From Desulfobacula sp. (GTDB taxonomy: Bacteria > Desulfobacterota > Desulfobacteria > Desulfobacterales > Desulfobacteraceae): 15,894 nucleotides of DNA. Every line of letters starts with the position of its first letter. Position 1 is the first letter of the stretch. The stretch is taken from positions 1 through 15,894 of the forward strand of contig JAQICW010000106.1 of the NCBI GenBank assembly GCA_027858355.1, given 5' to 3'. The notes beneath the pieces were generated by a model, which saw only the letters and a program-made list of their open reading frames with translations, had not been told where the DNA came from and did not search any database. This document shows, in pieces, positions 1-7,523 of the stretch. Position numbers and translations under genes: made by a program.

Positions 1-120
1 CAGATGAATCATTTTCATTGCAGCTATTTTAATACCATCGGTTTCAAATCGTTTGATTACTTCGCCAATCACGTTTTTTCCAACCCCATCGGGTTTGATT
101 ATTGATAATGTTCTTTCCAC
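1..120 (-). CDS. ndk: Nucleoside diphosphate kinase, N-terminal fragment
   Basis: Reading the minus strand from a GTG at 120 down to the window edge gives 40 uninterrupted codons. They begin [20 protein letters not shown] and run into a segment ending AAMKMIHL. This is the N-terminus of the Ndk family (ERTLxIIKPDGV is its hallmark first strand), which transfers the gamma phosphate between nucleoside triphosphates and diphosphates through a histidine. That histidine lies beyond the window. An AAAGGA sequence sits about 8 nt upstream of the GTG, which supports this start. The 3' part of the gene, roughly 100 codons in the usual family length, is missing only because the window ends. It is divergent from coaE. 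Confidence 0.9.
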   Translation of the reverse strand, partial: MERTLSIIKPDGVGKNVIGEVIKRFETDGIKIAAMKMIHL

Positions 121-156
121 AATATAAATCCTTTCAAAATATAATTAAAAATTGTC

Positions 157-186
157 TTGAAAATTACCATAAAGCCATATTATAGT
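157..186. promoter_or_regulatory. Candidate divergent promoter between ndk and coaE
   Basis: On the plus strand TTGAAA (157-162) lies 18 nt before TATAGT (181-186), a good sigma70-like pair that would start coaE transcripts near 193. On the minus strand an exact TATAAT reads from 184 to 179, overlapping the plus -10 box, but no good -35 lies 17 nt upstream of it. A second minus option is TTGACT (189-184) with TAATTT 17 nt on. The 130-nt gap between the divergent ndk and coaE must hold both promoters. The exact boxes are inferred from consensus alone. Confidence 0.35.
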
Positions 187-250
187 CAATGTTTATACTG
201 GCGGACTAATTTAGATAAAACCGTACGCAGAACTCAATGTTTTAAATATA

Positions 251-865
251 ATGAAAATTTTAAGGATTGCAGTTACAGGATCAGCAGGCTCTGGAAAGAG
301 CCTTGTCTGTCATCGGTTTAAAACAATAGGCCTGGTTACCCTGGATTGTGACCTCATCGCAAGGCAGGTTTTGGAACCTGGAATGCCGGGCTTTAAAAAG
401 ATCATAGAAGTGTTTGGCCGGTCTATAGTCAAAAAAGATGGGACCCTGGACCGAACAATGCTGCGAAATATCATTGTGGATGATGCAATACTGCGAAAAA
501 AAATGGAAGATATTTTACATCCCCAAATTTTAAACGAGATGATACTCCAAATAGAAAATGCCATGTATAAGGATAAAAAGGCAGTGGCAGTTGAAGTGCC
601 TCTGCTTTTTGAATTGGGAATGGAGAAACAATTTGATGTCACGATTGTTGTCACAGCCCAGGATATGGATCTTGTCAAAAGAATTTCTAAGCGGGATAAG
701 GTGTCAAAAGAAAACGCTCAAAAGATGCTGGATCTGCAAATGGCCCAGGAAGATAAAATGGCAATGGCAGACCATGTTGTCATAAATAAGGGAACAATGG
801 CGGAACTCTTTGAATCTGTTGATAATCTCTTTGATAAAATTCAAAAAGAATTCTTGACAACTTAA
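251..865 (+). CDS. coaE: Dephospho-CoA kinase
   Basis: The 204-residue product matches CoaE in length and layout. A P-loop GSAGSGKS is at residues 10-17, followed by the family segment LDCDLIARQV (31-40) with its acidic residues, a central IxEVPLLFE-like stretch (VAVEVPLLFE), and the RISKRDK and QMAQEDK segments typical of the lid and adenine-binding region. The enzyme phosphorylates the 3'-OH of dephospho-CoA with ATP, the last step of coenzyme A synthesis, in the cytosol. The ATG at 251 is the only sensible start because an in-frame TAG lies at 212-214. There is no clear Shine-Dalgarno sequence, so initiation may be weak or the leader unstructured. It stands divergent from ndk and is separated from rho by 152 nt that contain a separate promoter candidate. 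Confidence 0.95.
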   Translation: MKILRIAVTGSAGSGKSLVCHRFKTIGLVTLDCDLIARQVLEPGMPGFKKIIEVFGRSIVKKDGTLDRTMLRNIIVDDAILRKKMEDILHPQILNEMILQIENAMYKDKKAVAVEVPLLFELGMEKQFDVTIVVTAQDMDLVKRISKRDKVSKENAQKMLDLQMAQEDKMAMADHVVINKGTMAELFESVDNLFDKIQKEFLTT

Positions 866-870
866 TTGTT

Positions 871-899
871 TTGCCTTATTAGTTTGACGTTAATATAAT
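871..899 (+). promoter_or_regulatory. Candidate sigma70 promoter for rho
   Basis: TTGCCT (871-876) and an exact TATAAT (894-899) are separated by exactly 17 nt. They lie just after the coaE stop, so transcription would start near 906 and leave a leader of about 112 nt before rho. The leader carries three copies of ACTTCAA (902-908, 946-952, 961-967). Rho genes are known in E. coli to be autoregulated by Rho-dependent termination in a long leader. A similar role here is only a possibility. Confidence 0.45.
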
Positions 900-1017
900 A
901 AACTTCAAACATCATGTCTGTTTGTGTATCATTTTTGGCTTTCAGACTTCAAAAAGGCGCACTTCAACAATAAGCTTTAGCCTGTAAAAGATAATAACCA
1001 AAAATTTGGGAGAATGA

Positions 1018-2265
1018 ATGAACCTTGTAGAATTGAATAAGATGAAGATTAGTGAGTTGACCAAGCTTGCTAAGGAATTAAAAATTAAAGGGATTGGCGG
1101 GCTTAAAAAGCAGGATTTAATTTTTATTTTGCTCCAGGCAAACATTGAAGAGAGCGGTCAGATTTATGGTGAAGGCACGCTGGAAATTCTCCCGGACGGT
1201 TTTGGTTTTTTAAGAGCTCCTGGATATAATTATCTTCCCGGTCCTGATGATATTTATGTGTCTCCCTCACAAATTAGAAGGTTTAATTTGAGAACCGGAG
1301 ATACCATCTCTGGTCAGGTTCGACAACCCAAAGATTCTGAACGATATTTTGCATTGCTTAAAGTTGAGGCCGTTAATTTTCAAAATCCTGAACTTGCTGC
1401 TGAAACCATCCTTTTTGATAACCTCTTGCCCCTTTATCCTGAACGGAAAATGAATCTTGAGGCTGAATCAGACAATTATGACATGCGTGTGATAGATTTG
1501 ATGTGCCCTATAGGCTTTGGTCAGCGCGGTTTGATTGTATCTCCGCCAAAAGCAGGCAAAACAATGCTGTTGCAGAATATAGCCAATAGCATGGTTAAAG
1601 CTCACAGCGATATCATTCCAATGATTCTCCTGATTGATGAACGTCCGGAAGAAGTGACGGATATGCAACGATCAGTAGACGCTGAAGTGGTCAGCTCAAC
1701 CTTTGATGAACCGGCAGAACGACATGTTCAGGTGGCAGAGATGGTCATTGAGAAAGCTAAAAGAATAGTAGAGCAGGGCCATGATGTCGTAATTTTGCTT
1801 GACAGTATCACAAGGTTGGCAAGAGCATATAATTCAGTCATGCCGCCTTCTGGTAAAATTTTGTCCGGCGGTGTGGACTCAAATGCACTTGACAGGCCCA
1901 AAAGATTTTTTGGTGCAGCAAGAAATATCGAAGATGGTGGCAGCCTTACCATTATCGCGACTGCTTTGGTTGATACGGGCAGCCGAATGGATGAAGTTAT
2001 ATTTGAAGAATTTAAGGGCACAGGAAATATGGAATTGGTTCTGGATAGAAAACTTGCTGATAAAAGAATTTATCCTGCCATTGACATGAACAAATCTGGA
2101 ACTAGAAAAGAGGAACTGCTGCTTGATCCAATGGTTTTGAACCGTGTATGGATCTTAAGAAAACTGCTGTCAAGTTTAAATCCTGTGGACAGCATGCAAT
2201 TTTTACTTGAAAAAATGCGAGGAACAAAGGATAATAAAGAGTTTCTTGAATTGATGAATTCATAA
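1018..2265 (+). CDS. rho: Transcription termination factor Rho
   Basis: The 415-residue protein has the full Rho architecture: an N-terminal helical domain (about 1-45), an RNA-binding cold-shock-like fold with GFGFLR (61-66) and [16 protein letters not shown] (80-95), and the hexameric ATPase domain. The latter shows Walker A SPPKAGKT (175-182), Walker B VVILLD (257-262), the Q-loop region [10 protein letters not shown] (282-291) and the R-loop KGTGNME (333-339). Rho is an RNA-dependent ATPase that ends transcription by pulling nascent RNA from RNA polymerase. There is no large insertion in the N-terminal domain, and the length is close to E. coli Rho (419). GGGAGA (1008-1013) supports the ATG at 1018; an ATG at 1014 is out of frame. 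rpmE follows after 48 nt. Confidence 0.98.
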   Translation: MNLVELNKMKISELTKLAKELKIKGIGGLKKQDLIFILLQANIEESGQIYGEGTLEILPDGFGFLRAPGYNYLPGPDDIYVSPSQIRRFNLRTGDTISGQVRQPKDSERYFALLKVEAVNFQNPELAAETILFDNLLPLYPERKMNLEAESDNYDMRVIDLMCPIGFGQRGLIVSPPKAGKTMLLQNIANSMVKAHSDIIPMILLIDERPEEVTDMQRSVDAEVVSSTFDEPAERHVQVAEMVIEKAKRIVEQGHDVVILLDSITRLARAYNSVMPPSGKILSGGVDSNALDRPKRFFGAARNIEDGGSLTIIATALVDTGSRMDEVIFEEFKGTGNMELVLDRKLADKRIYPAIDMNKSGTRKEELLLDPMVLNRVWILRKLLSSLNPVDSMQFLLEKMRGTKDNKEFLELMNS

Positions 2266-2313
2266 AATTAAATGATAGCCTGAAACAAGGCTTGGTAAGG
2301 AGTTTTAAAGAAA

Positions 2314-2532
2314 ATGAAAAAAGATATACATCCAAAATACACAGAATCAACAGCTTCCTGTGCTTGCGGAGCAACATTTGAAGTCGGGTCTACAAAAGAG
2401 AATATTAAGGTGGAAATTTGTTCTCAGTGTCATCCTTTTTTTACCGGGAAGCAAAAATTGGTTGACTCTGCCGGAAGAATTGACCGTTTCAACAAGAAAT
2501 ATGCAGGGTTTGATGTAAGCAAACTTGTTTAG
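2314..2532 (+). CDS. rpmE: 50S ribosomal protein L31, zinc-binding type
   Basis: This 72-residue protein begins MKKDIHPKY and carries four cysteines in the CxC and CxxC arrangement (C16, C18, C36, C39). These mark the zinc-containing C+ form of L31, a protein that bridges the ribosomal subunits. The C+ form is usual when zinc is sufficient; I see no zinc-free paralogue in the window. A strong AAGGAG lies at 2297-2302, 11 nt before the ATG. The 48-nt gap after rho can form a small hairpin (AGCCT 2277-2281 with AGGCT 2288-2292), which might be a leader element but is too short to call. Co-transcription with rho is likely, and a terminator follows at 2600. Confidence 0.97.
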   Translation: MKKDIHPKYTESTASCACGATFEVGSTKENIKVEICSQCHPFFTGKQKLVDSAGRIDRFNKKYAGFDVSKLV

Positions 2533-2599
2533 TGTCTGGACGAAACAATTAGCAGGTTTGGATCGGGTACTATATAGCACTTTCTATAATTTGTAATAT

Positions 2600-2637
2600 A
2601 AAAGGGGTCTTAACAAAAGAACCCCTTTTGAGTTTTT
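2600..2637 (+). terminator. Intrinsic terminator after rpmE, abutting prfA
   Basis: AAAAGGGGT (2600-2608) pairs perfectly with ACCCCTTTT (2621-2629). The stem can be lengthened by CTT (2609-2611) with AAG (2617-2619) across one bulged A. It is followed by GAG and TTTTT (2633-2637). This is a good Rho-independent terminator for the rho-rpmE unit. It ends only a few bases before the prfA start at 2643. A TATAAT at 2585-2590 just upstream would make the hairpin the very start of a prfA transcript, but I see no convincing -35 partner. Confidence 0.75.
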
Positions 2638-2642
2638 AAATT

Positions 2643-3707
2643 ATGATAGAAAAATTAAAAGGCATTGAAGAAAGATTTATTAAGCTTGAGCAGCTTTTGA
2701 GTGATCCGGCCGTCATAAGCGATCAAAAAAAATACCAGGCGTATTTGGTCGAACATGGGGAACTCAATAAAATTGTTCCAAAGTTCAGGGAATATGAAGG
2801 GCTTTTGGAGGAGTTAAAAGAGGCAAAAGAGTTTTTAAGAGATAATGACCCTGAAATAAGGGCCATGGCCAAAGAAGAGATTCCGGTTCTTGAATCAAAA
2901 ACAGAAGCGAAAAAATCTCAACTCAATGTTCTTTTGATGCCAAAAGACCCCCGGGATGATAAAAATGTCATAATTGAAATCCGTGCGGGAACGGGTGGAG
3001 AAGAGGCTGGCATTTTTGCTGGAGATTTATTCAGAATGTATTCAAGGTATACTGAATCCAAAAACTGGACCATGGAGATTATTGAAAAAAATGTTTCCAG
3101 CTCAGGCGGGTTTAAAGAGATTGTTACCCTGGTGAAGGGGAAGGGCGCATTTAGCTGCTTTAAATATGAAAGTGGCACACATCGTGTTCAAAGGGTACCT
3201 GAAACAGAAACCCAGGGACGGGTACATACTTCTGCTGTAACAGTGGCTGTTCTTCCCGAGGCAGAAGATGTTGACATCGATATCAGTCCTGCAGATCTTA
3301 GATTTGATGTATTCAGGGCTTCAGGGCCCGGGGGGCAGTCAGTCAATACAACTGATTCTGCAGTACGGGTTACCCATGTTCCAACCGGTGTTATAGCCAC
3401 GTGCCAGGATGAGAAATCCCAGCATAAAAATAAGGTTAAAGCATTGGGTGTTCTAAAGGCCCGTATTCTTGACGCCAAGGTAAGAGAAGAGGATGCAAAA
3501 AGAGCTGCTGAGAGAAAAGGCCAGGTGGGCACAGGGGACAGAAGCGGCAGGATCAGGACATATAATTACCCCCAGGGCAGAATGACAGATCATCGAATCG
3601 GGCTTACGCTTTATCGGCTGGACATTATCATGGAAGGTCATATCCAGGAAATCATTGATGAGCTTACAACATACAATCAGGCACAGGCTTTAAAGGAAAT
3701 TGCCTAA
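2643..3707 (+). CDS. prfA: Peptide chain release factor 1
   Basis: The 354-residue protein is a class I release factor. GGQ is at 230-232 within ASGPGGQSVNTTDSAVRVTH, the loop that triggers peptidyl-tRNA hydrolysis. The stop-codon recognition segment reads PET (186-188), the PxT form typical of RF1, rather than the SPF of RF2. RF1 is therefore expected to read UAA and UAG. The upstream frame has a TAA at 2637-2639, so ATG 2643 is the only ordinary start. Its Shine-Dalgarno is poor (GAG about 10 nt upstream), and a terminator hairpin sits directly in front. The last codons overlap the start of prmC, the methyltransferase that modifies the GGQ glutamine, so the two are probably translationally coupled. 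Confidence 0.97.
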   Translation: MIEKLKGIEERFIKLEQLLSDPAVISDQKKYQAYLVEHGELNKIVPKFREYEGLLEELKEAKEFLRDNDPEIRAMAKEEIPVLESKTEAKKSQLNVLLMPKDPRDDKNVIIEIRAGTGGEEAGIFAGDLFRMYSRYTESKNWTMEIIEKNVSSSGGFKEIVTLVKGKGAFSCFKYESGTHRVQRVPETETQGRVHTSAVTVAVLPEAEDVDIDISPADLRFDVFRASGPGGQSVNTTDSAVRVTHVPTGVIATCQDEKSQHKNKVKALGVLKARILDAKVREEDAKRAAERKGQVGTGDRSGRIRTYNYPQGRMTDHRIGLTLYRLDIIMEGHIQEIIDELTTYNQAQALKEIA

Positions 3708-4659
3708 AAAATTGAATGATTGGACAATCATTAAGATTCTTTCCTGGACAGAAGCCTATTTAAAAAATCATTCCATTGACAGCCCCAGGTTGACTGCTGA
3801 AATGCTGCTTGCCCATTGCCTTGGCAAAAAGCGGCTTGATCTTTATCTTCAGTATGACCGCCCCCTTCAGAAAAATGAATTATTTGATTTTAAGGTCTTA
3901 ATTAAAAGAAGAATACAAAAAAATGAGCCCGTCGCCTATATCACCGGGGGAAAGGGCTTTTTTGAATCTGACTTTGAGGTGGCCCAGGGGGTTTTAATTC
4001 CCAGGCCTGATACGGAAACCCTTGTTGAACAGGCATTAAAAATATTAAATACCTGTCAAAGCCATTCCAGGCCCAGGATGATTCTTGAATTGGGAACAGG
4101 TTCCGGCGCGATTATTGTTTCTATGGCAAAGGCGATTCCCCGCCATTTGTACTTTGCAAGTGATATCTCCTTGGCAGCACTTGCAATTGCAAAAAAAAAT
4201 GCCAAAAAAATAACCAAAGATAAGATAAGCTTTTTTGCAGGCTCCTGGTTTTCCTCTTTAAGGGAAAATTCAAGATTTGATTTGATCGTTTCAAATCCAC
4301 CTTATATTCCTACCGGAGATATTCAAGAGCTGGAACCTGAAATAAAAGAATTTGAACCAATACTTGCCCTTGATGGGGGAACAGACGGGATTGATAGTTT
4401 CAGATCAATTTTAAAGAGCGCTCATAATTATCTTGTCCCGGGTGGAATAATTTTGCTTGAGATGGGGTTTGATCAAAAAGAAATGGTGCAAAGTATTTCA
4501 AGGCAGTATACAGAGTATGAATCCATTGATTTTATAAAGGATTTGGCAGGCCATAACAGGGTGGCTTTAATTAAAAAAATCGATTGTTTAAAAAATAGAT
4601 TTTTGATATATAAATCAATATTTGTGTTGGATAAGAAAAACTCACATTCAGGGACTTGA
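3700..4659 (+). CDS. prmC: Release factor glutamine methyltransferase PrmC (HemK)
   Basis: PrmC methylates the glutamine of the GGQ motif in RF1 and RF2 using S-adenosylmethionine. The product shows the N-terminal helical domain (about 8-80), GVLIPRPDTETLVE (97-110), the SAM-binding ELGTGSG (130-136) and the catalytic NPPY (199-202). The start is uncertain. TTG at 3700 overlaps the end of prfA by 8 nt, but AAGGAAA lies only just before it; an in-frame TTG at 3712 gives a longer spacing of about 13 nt. Family members align from NDWTIIK onward, which fits either. The family domain ends near IKK at residue 293, and a further 26 AT-rich codons follow. This makes the protein (319 aa) longer than the roughly 280 usual for the family. 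Confidence 0.95.
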   Translation: MPKKLNDWTIIKILSWTEAYLKNHSIDSPRLTAEMLLAHCLGKKRLDLYLQYDRPLQKNELFDFKVLIKRRIQKNEPVAYITGGKGFFESDFEVAQGVLIPRPDTETLVEQALKILNTCQSHSRPRMILELGTGSGAIIVSMAKAIPRHLYFASDISLAALAIAKKNAKKITKDKISFFAGSWFSSLRENSRFDLIVSNPPYIPTGDIQELEPEIKEFEPILALDGGTDGIDSFRSILKSAHNYLVPGGIILLEMGFDQKEMVQSISRQYTEYESIDFIKDLAGHNRVALIKKIDCLKNRFLIYKSIFVLDKKNSHSGT

Positions 4660-4690
4660 AAATCAGGTGCTTTTATAAAAGTCGATTTTT

Positions 4691-4740
4691 AAGGATGATC
4701 TGGATGGTGGAAAAAAACCATTAATTAATTTGGAGAACAA
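4691..4740 (+). promoter_or_regulatory. rpsB leader with mini-ORF, hairpin and ribosome-binding site
   Basis: Three elements are visible in front of rpsB. AAGGA (4691-4695) is 8 nt before an ATG at 4704 that encodes only MVEKNH before a TAA at 4722-4724. ATGGT (4704-4708) can pair with ACCAT (4717-4721), extended by a G-T pair, around an A-rich loop. GGAGAA (4732-4737) is the ribosome-binding site for the rpsB ATG at 4741. In E. coli, S2 represses its own operon by binding the rpsB leader. This region is where such control would act, but no conserved S2-binding structure can be confirmed by eye. Confidence 0.3.
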
Positions 4741-5610
4741 ATGGCTTACATTACAATTAGATAACTTTTAGAAGCAGGTGTCCATTTCGGACATCAGACC
4801 AAGCGCTGGAATCCAAAGATGAAAAGGTATATCTTTGGTGCAAGAAACGGGATTTATATCATTGACCTGCAACAGACTGTTAAATTGTTCAAAAAGGCCC
4901 ATGATTTTATCAAAAATGTGGCGGCCAATGGTCAGGACGTCCTTTTTGTCGGGACAAAAAAGCAGGCCTCGGAAGCAATCTATGAAGAAGCAAACCGCGC
5001 TGAAGAATTTTATGTTCAAAACAGATGGCTGGGTGGCATGCTGACCAATTTCCAGACCATTAAGAATAATATCACCCGGTTTCATTTTTTAAATTCAATT
5101 GAAAATGATGGATCCCTTGAAAATTATCCCAAAAAAGAGCAGGCAAAAATGCTCAAAGAAAAAAGCAAGCTGGAGTTTGCCATTGGCGGTATCAGGGATA
5201 TGAAAAGATTGCCCGGCGCAATTTTTGTTATTGATCCTAAAAATGAATCCATAGCTGTGAAAGAGGGTAAAAGATTAGGAATTCCAATTATTGCCGTTGT
5301 TGATACAAATTGTGATCCGGATCATATTGATTACGTGATTCCGGGTAATGATGATGCCATCAGATCCATTCGTCTGTTTGCTTCCCGTATGGCAGATGCC
5401 TGTATTGAGGGAAAAGGGCTTTATGAAGAAAAACAGCGTGCTGAATCTGACAAAGATGGTGCAGAAGAAAAGAAAGATTTCTCAGATGATAAAGTGTCCA
5501 TTGAAGTTGTTTCCGATGGTACTGATGGTCCTGTCGTTGAAAAAATTAAAAGAAGAACAACACTAGTTGAAGAGGCAGAAGAAGCCGATTTAAGTAAAGA
5601 TAAGGAGTAA
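4741..5610 (+). CDS. rpsB: 30S ribosomal protein S2, interrupted by TAA at codon 8
   Basis: From the ATG at 4741, which has a good GGAGAA site, the frame reads MAYITIR, then TAA (4762-4764), then [20 protein letters not shown] and the rest of S2 to the TAA at 5608-5610. The sequence on both sides of the stop is classical S2, and codon 8 is usually an acidic residue or Gln, so one base change (GAA or CAA to TAA) explains it without a length change. No in-frame ATG, GTG or TTG lies between the stop and ATG 4819. Initiation there, with no Shine-Dalgarno, would lose the conserved first 26 residues. The remainder includes [26 protein letters not shown] and [12 protein letters not shown], and ends in an acidic tail. 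S2 is needed for the 30S subunit, so a true null is unlikely. Confidence 0.9.
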
Positions 5611-5615
5611 AAAAA

Positions 5616-6212
5616 ATGGTGCAAATTTCCGCAGCAATGGTAAAAGAGCTTCGTGAAGCAACAGGCTCAGGTATTATGGATTGTAAAAGGGTCCTTGCCG
5701 AAGCAGAAGGTGATATGGAACAAGCAATTGACCTTTTGAGAAAAAAAGGCCTGGCAAAGGCAGCAAAAAGAGCTGGCCGTTCAACTTCTGAAGGCATAAT
5801 TTATTCTTATATCCATACGGGTGCCAAACTAGGTGTCCTTGTTGAGGTGAACTGTGAATCTGATTTTGTCGCTAAAACAGAAAATTTTCAGCAGTTTGCA
5901 AAAAATATTGCCATGCACATTGCCGCTGCAAATCCCATGGGCCTGAACCCTGAAGATGTTGACTCGGCAGTTGTTGAAAAGGAAAAAGAGATTTTTCGGG
6001 CACAAATGCTTGAAGAAGGCAAACCCGAGAATATGATTGATAAAATTGTTGAAGGGAAAGTGGAGAAATTTTACAAAGAAGTCTGCCTGATGAGTCAGCA
6101 GTATGTGAAAGATCCCCAACAGACCATTACTGATGTATTAAAAGAAACCATTAGTAAAATTGGTGAAAATATCCAGATAAAAAGATTTGCACGTTTCCAT
6201 ATAGGAGAATAG
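5616..6212 (+). CDS. tsf: Elongation factor Ts
   Basis: EF-Ts is the nucleotide exchange factor that releases GDP from EF-Tu. The 198-residue protein has the N-terminal UBA-like domain (about 1-55, with [18 protein letters not shown]), then a single core domain beginning with [13 protein letters not shown] (76-88). The SDFVA stretch is the EF-Tu-contacting motif, TDFV in E. coli. It is the short form with one core repeat, rather than the 283-residue E. coli form; short forms are common outside Gammaproteobacteria. AAGGAG (5602-5607) overlaps the end of rpsB and sits 8 nt before the ATG, so the two genes form the usual rpsB-tsf pair. pyrH follows after 4 nt. Confidence 0.97.
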   Translation: MVQISAAMVKELREATGSGIMDCKRVLAEAEGDMEQAIDLLRKKGLAKAAKRAGRSTSEGIIYSYIHTGAKLGVLVEVNCESDFVAKTENFQQFAKNIAMHIAAANPMGLNPEDVDSAVVEKEKEIFRAQMLEEGKPENMIDKIVEGKVEKFYKEVCLMSQQYVKDPQQTITDVLKETISKIGENIQIKRFARFHIGE

Positions 6213-6216
6213 AATC

Positions 6217-6939
6217 TTGAGCAAAAAGCCGGAATTTGAACGGGTTTTAATTAAGCTGAGCGGAGAAGCCCTGATGGGAAATCAGGGCTTTGGTATTACA
6301 CCTGAAATGATTCATTATGTTGCGGTAGAGATTGAAAAGGTTTACCGCTTAAATGTACAGATCTCCATTGTTGTAGGAGGGGGAAATATTTTCAGGGGTA
6401 TTGCCGGAAGTTCGGCTGGGATGGACAGAACTTCTGCCGATAATATGGGAATGCTGGCCACGGTTATAAACAGTCTGGCTATTTGTGATGCTTTAGAAAA
6501 GTGTGATGTTCCAACACGGGTGCAGTCTGCCATACGTATGGACAAGATTGCAGAACCATTTATCCGTAGAAAAGCCATTAGACATCTTGAAAAGGGTCGT
6601 GTGGTTATTTTTGCTGCTGGTACGGGGAATCCCTATTTTACTACAGATACTGCGGCTGTGTTAAGGGCCCATGAAACAAGGGCCCAGATTCTTTTTAAAG
6701 CCACCCAGGTTGATGGAGTGTATGACAAAGATCCCGTGGTTCATGATGATGCTGTTATGTTTGATGAATTGTCTTATATGAAGGTCATTGAAAAACAGCT
6801 TCATGTAATGGACATGACAGCTATTTCCCTTGCAATGGAACATGATTTGCCATTGCAGGTGTTTGATCTTCATAAGGAAGATAATATTTATAAGGCTGTA
6901 TTGGGCCAGGATATCGGTACTCGGATTTATAACAAATAG
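6217..6939 (+). CDS. pyrH: Uridylate kinase (UMP kinase)
   Basis: PyrH phosphorylates UMP to UDP and belongs to the amino-acid-kinase fold. The 240-residue product contains [13 protein letters not shown] (9-21), the glycine-rich [11 protein letters not shown] (51-61), [18 protein letters not shown] (68-85), [16 protein letters not shown] (132-147) and VDGVYDKDP (165-173), all standard for bacterial PyrH hexamers. The start is TTG at 6217. AGGAGA (6203-6208), lying across the end of tsf, gives proper spacing, and the TTG is followed directly by the family N-terminus. Its place between tsf and frr is the conserved order in many bacteria. Confidence 0.97.
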   Translation: MSKKPEFERVLIKLSGEALMGNQGFGITPEMIHYVAVEIEKVYRLNVQISIVVGGGNIFRGIAGSSAGMDRTSADNMGMLATVINSLAICDALEKCDVPTRVQSAIRMDKIAEPFIRRKAIRHLEKGRVVIFAAGTGNPYFTTDTAAVLRAHETRAQILFKATQVDGVYDKDPVVHDDAVMFDELSYMKVIEKQLHVMDMTAISLAMEHDLPLQVFDLHKEDNIYKAVLGQDIGTRIYNK

Positions 6940-6965
6940 TTAGCCATTATTGAGGACGGATTGTT

Positions 6966-7523
6966 ATGATAAATGAAGTGCTCCAGGAAACCAAAGAAAG
7001 AATGGGTAAATCTGAAAAAGCTTTTGAAAAAGAGCTATCAAAAGTACGTACGGGCAGAGCATCCCAGGCAATACTTGATGGAGTTAAAGTCGATTATTAT
7101 GGCACTCAGACTCCTTTGCCTCAAATGGCAACTGTATCCATCCCGGAAAGTAGACTAATTACGGTTAAACCTTGGGATGTCAGTGTAATTAACCAGGTCG
7201 AAAAGGCGATCTTAAAAGCCAATCTTGGTCTGACACCTTCCAATGATGGAAAACTGATCAGAATATCGATACCGCCTTTGACAGAAGAGAGAAGAAAAGA
7301 GATTGTAAAAACTGTAGCTAAAATCTGTGAAGATTATAAAGTGGCCATTCGAAATATCCGGAGAGATTCAAATGAAATGGTAAAAGATCTTCAAAAGGAA
7401 GGGGATATTTCTGAGGATGACAGTTTTAAGGCTCAAAAGCAGATTCAGGAAGCCACTGATGAATATATTAAGCAGTTAGACGAAATCTTTGCTAAAAAAG
7501 AAAAGGAAATTCTTGAAGTCTAA
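6966..7523 (+). CDS. frr: Ribosome recycling factor
   Basis: RRF, with EF-G, splits the post-termination ribosome. The 185 residues match the family length. Hallmarks are FEKELSKVRTGRAS (20-33) in the long helical domain, YYGTQTPLPQMATVSIPESR in the small beta domain, and the C-terminal helix region with AIRNIRRDSN and EGDISEDD. GAGGA (6952-6956) lies 9 nt before the ATG. uppS begins inside the 3' end of this gene, so coupling is likely. It belongs functionally with prfA and prmC, encoded upstream in the same window: release, release-factor modification and recycling. Confidence 0.97.
   Translation: MINEVLQETKERMGKSEKAFEKELSKVRTGRASQAILDGVKVDYYGTQTPLPQMATVSIPESRLITVKPWDVSVINQVEKAILKANLGLTPSNDGKLIRISIPPLTEERRKEIVKTVAKICEDYKVAIRNIRRDSNEMVKDLQKEGDISEDDSFKAQKQIQEATDEYIKQLDEIFAKKEKEILEV

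Noticed and set aside
310..678. Antisense open frame opposite coaE (122 codons)
   Set aside because: It lies wholly inside coaE on the other strand and its translation has no recognisable family pattern. It is a shadow of the coding frame.
854..882. TTGACA at the end of coaE as the rho -35 box
   Set aside because: The hexamer is exact, but the sequence 16-18 nt later (TTATTA/TATTAG) is a poor -10. The TTGCCT/TATAAT pair just downstream fits better.
2536..2548. 13-nt sequence CTGGACGAAACAA also present at 9230-9242
   Set aside because: One copy is between rpmE and prfA and the other is inside dxr codons. With no flanking similarity this is a chance match.
3188..3532. Antisense open frame opposite prfA (114 codons)
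   Set aside because: It is fully contained in a strongly conserved gene and its composition reflects the reverse complement of prfA codons.
4670..4681. Palindrome CTTTTATAAAAG after prmC as terminator or operator
   Set aside because: It has no loop and no GC pairs in the core, and such short AT palindromes are common by chance. A longer pairing of GACTT with AAGTC around it is weak and interrupted.
4741..4818. Frameshift or wrong start as the cause of the rpsB stop
   Set aside because: The residues before and after the TAA both match S2 in one frame with the correct spacing, so only a substitution is needed. Selenocysteine and pyrrolysine recoding use TGA and TAG, not TAA.
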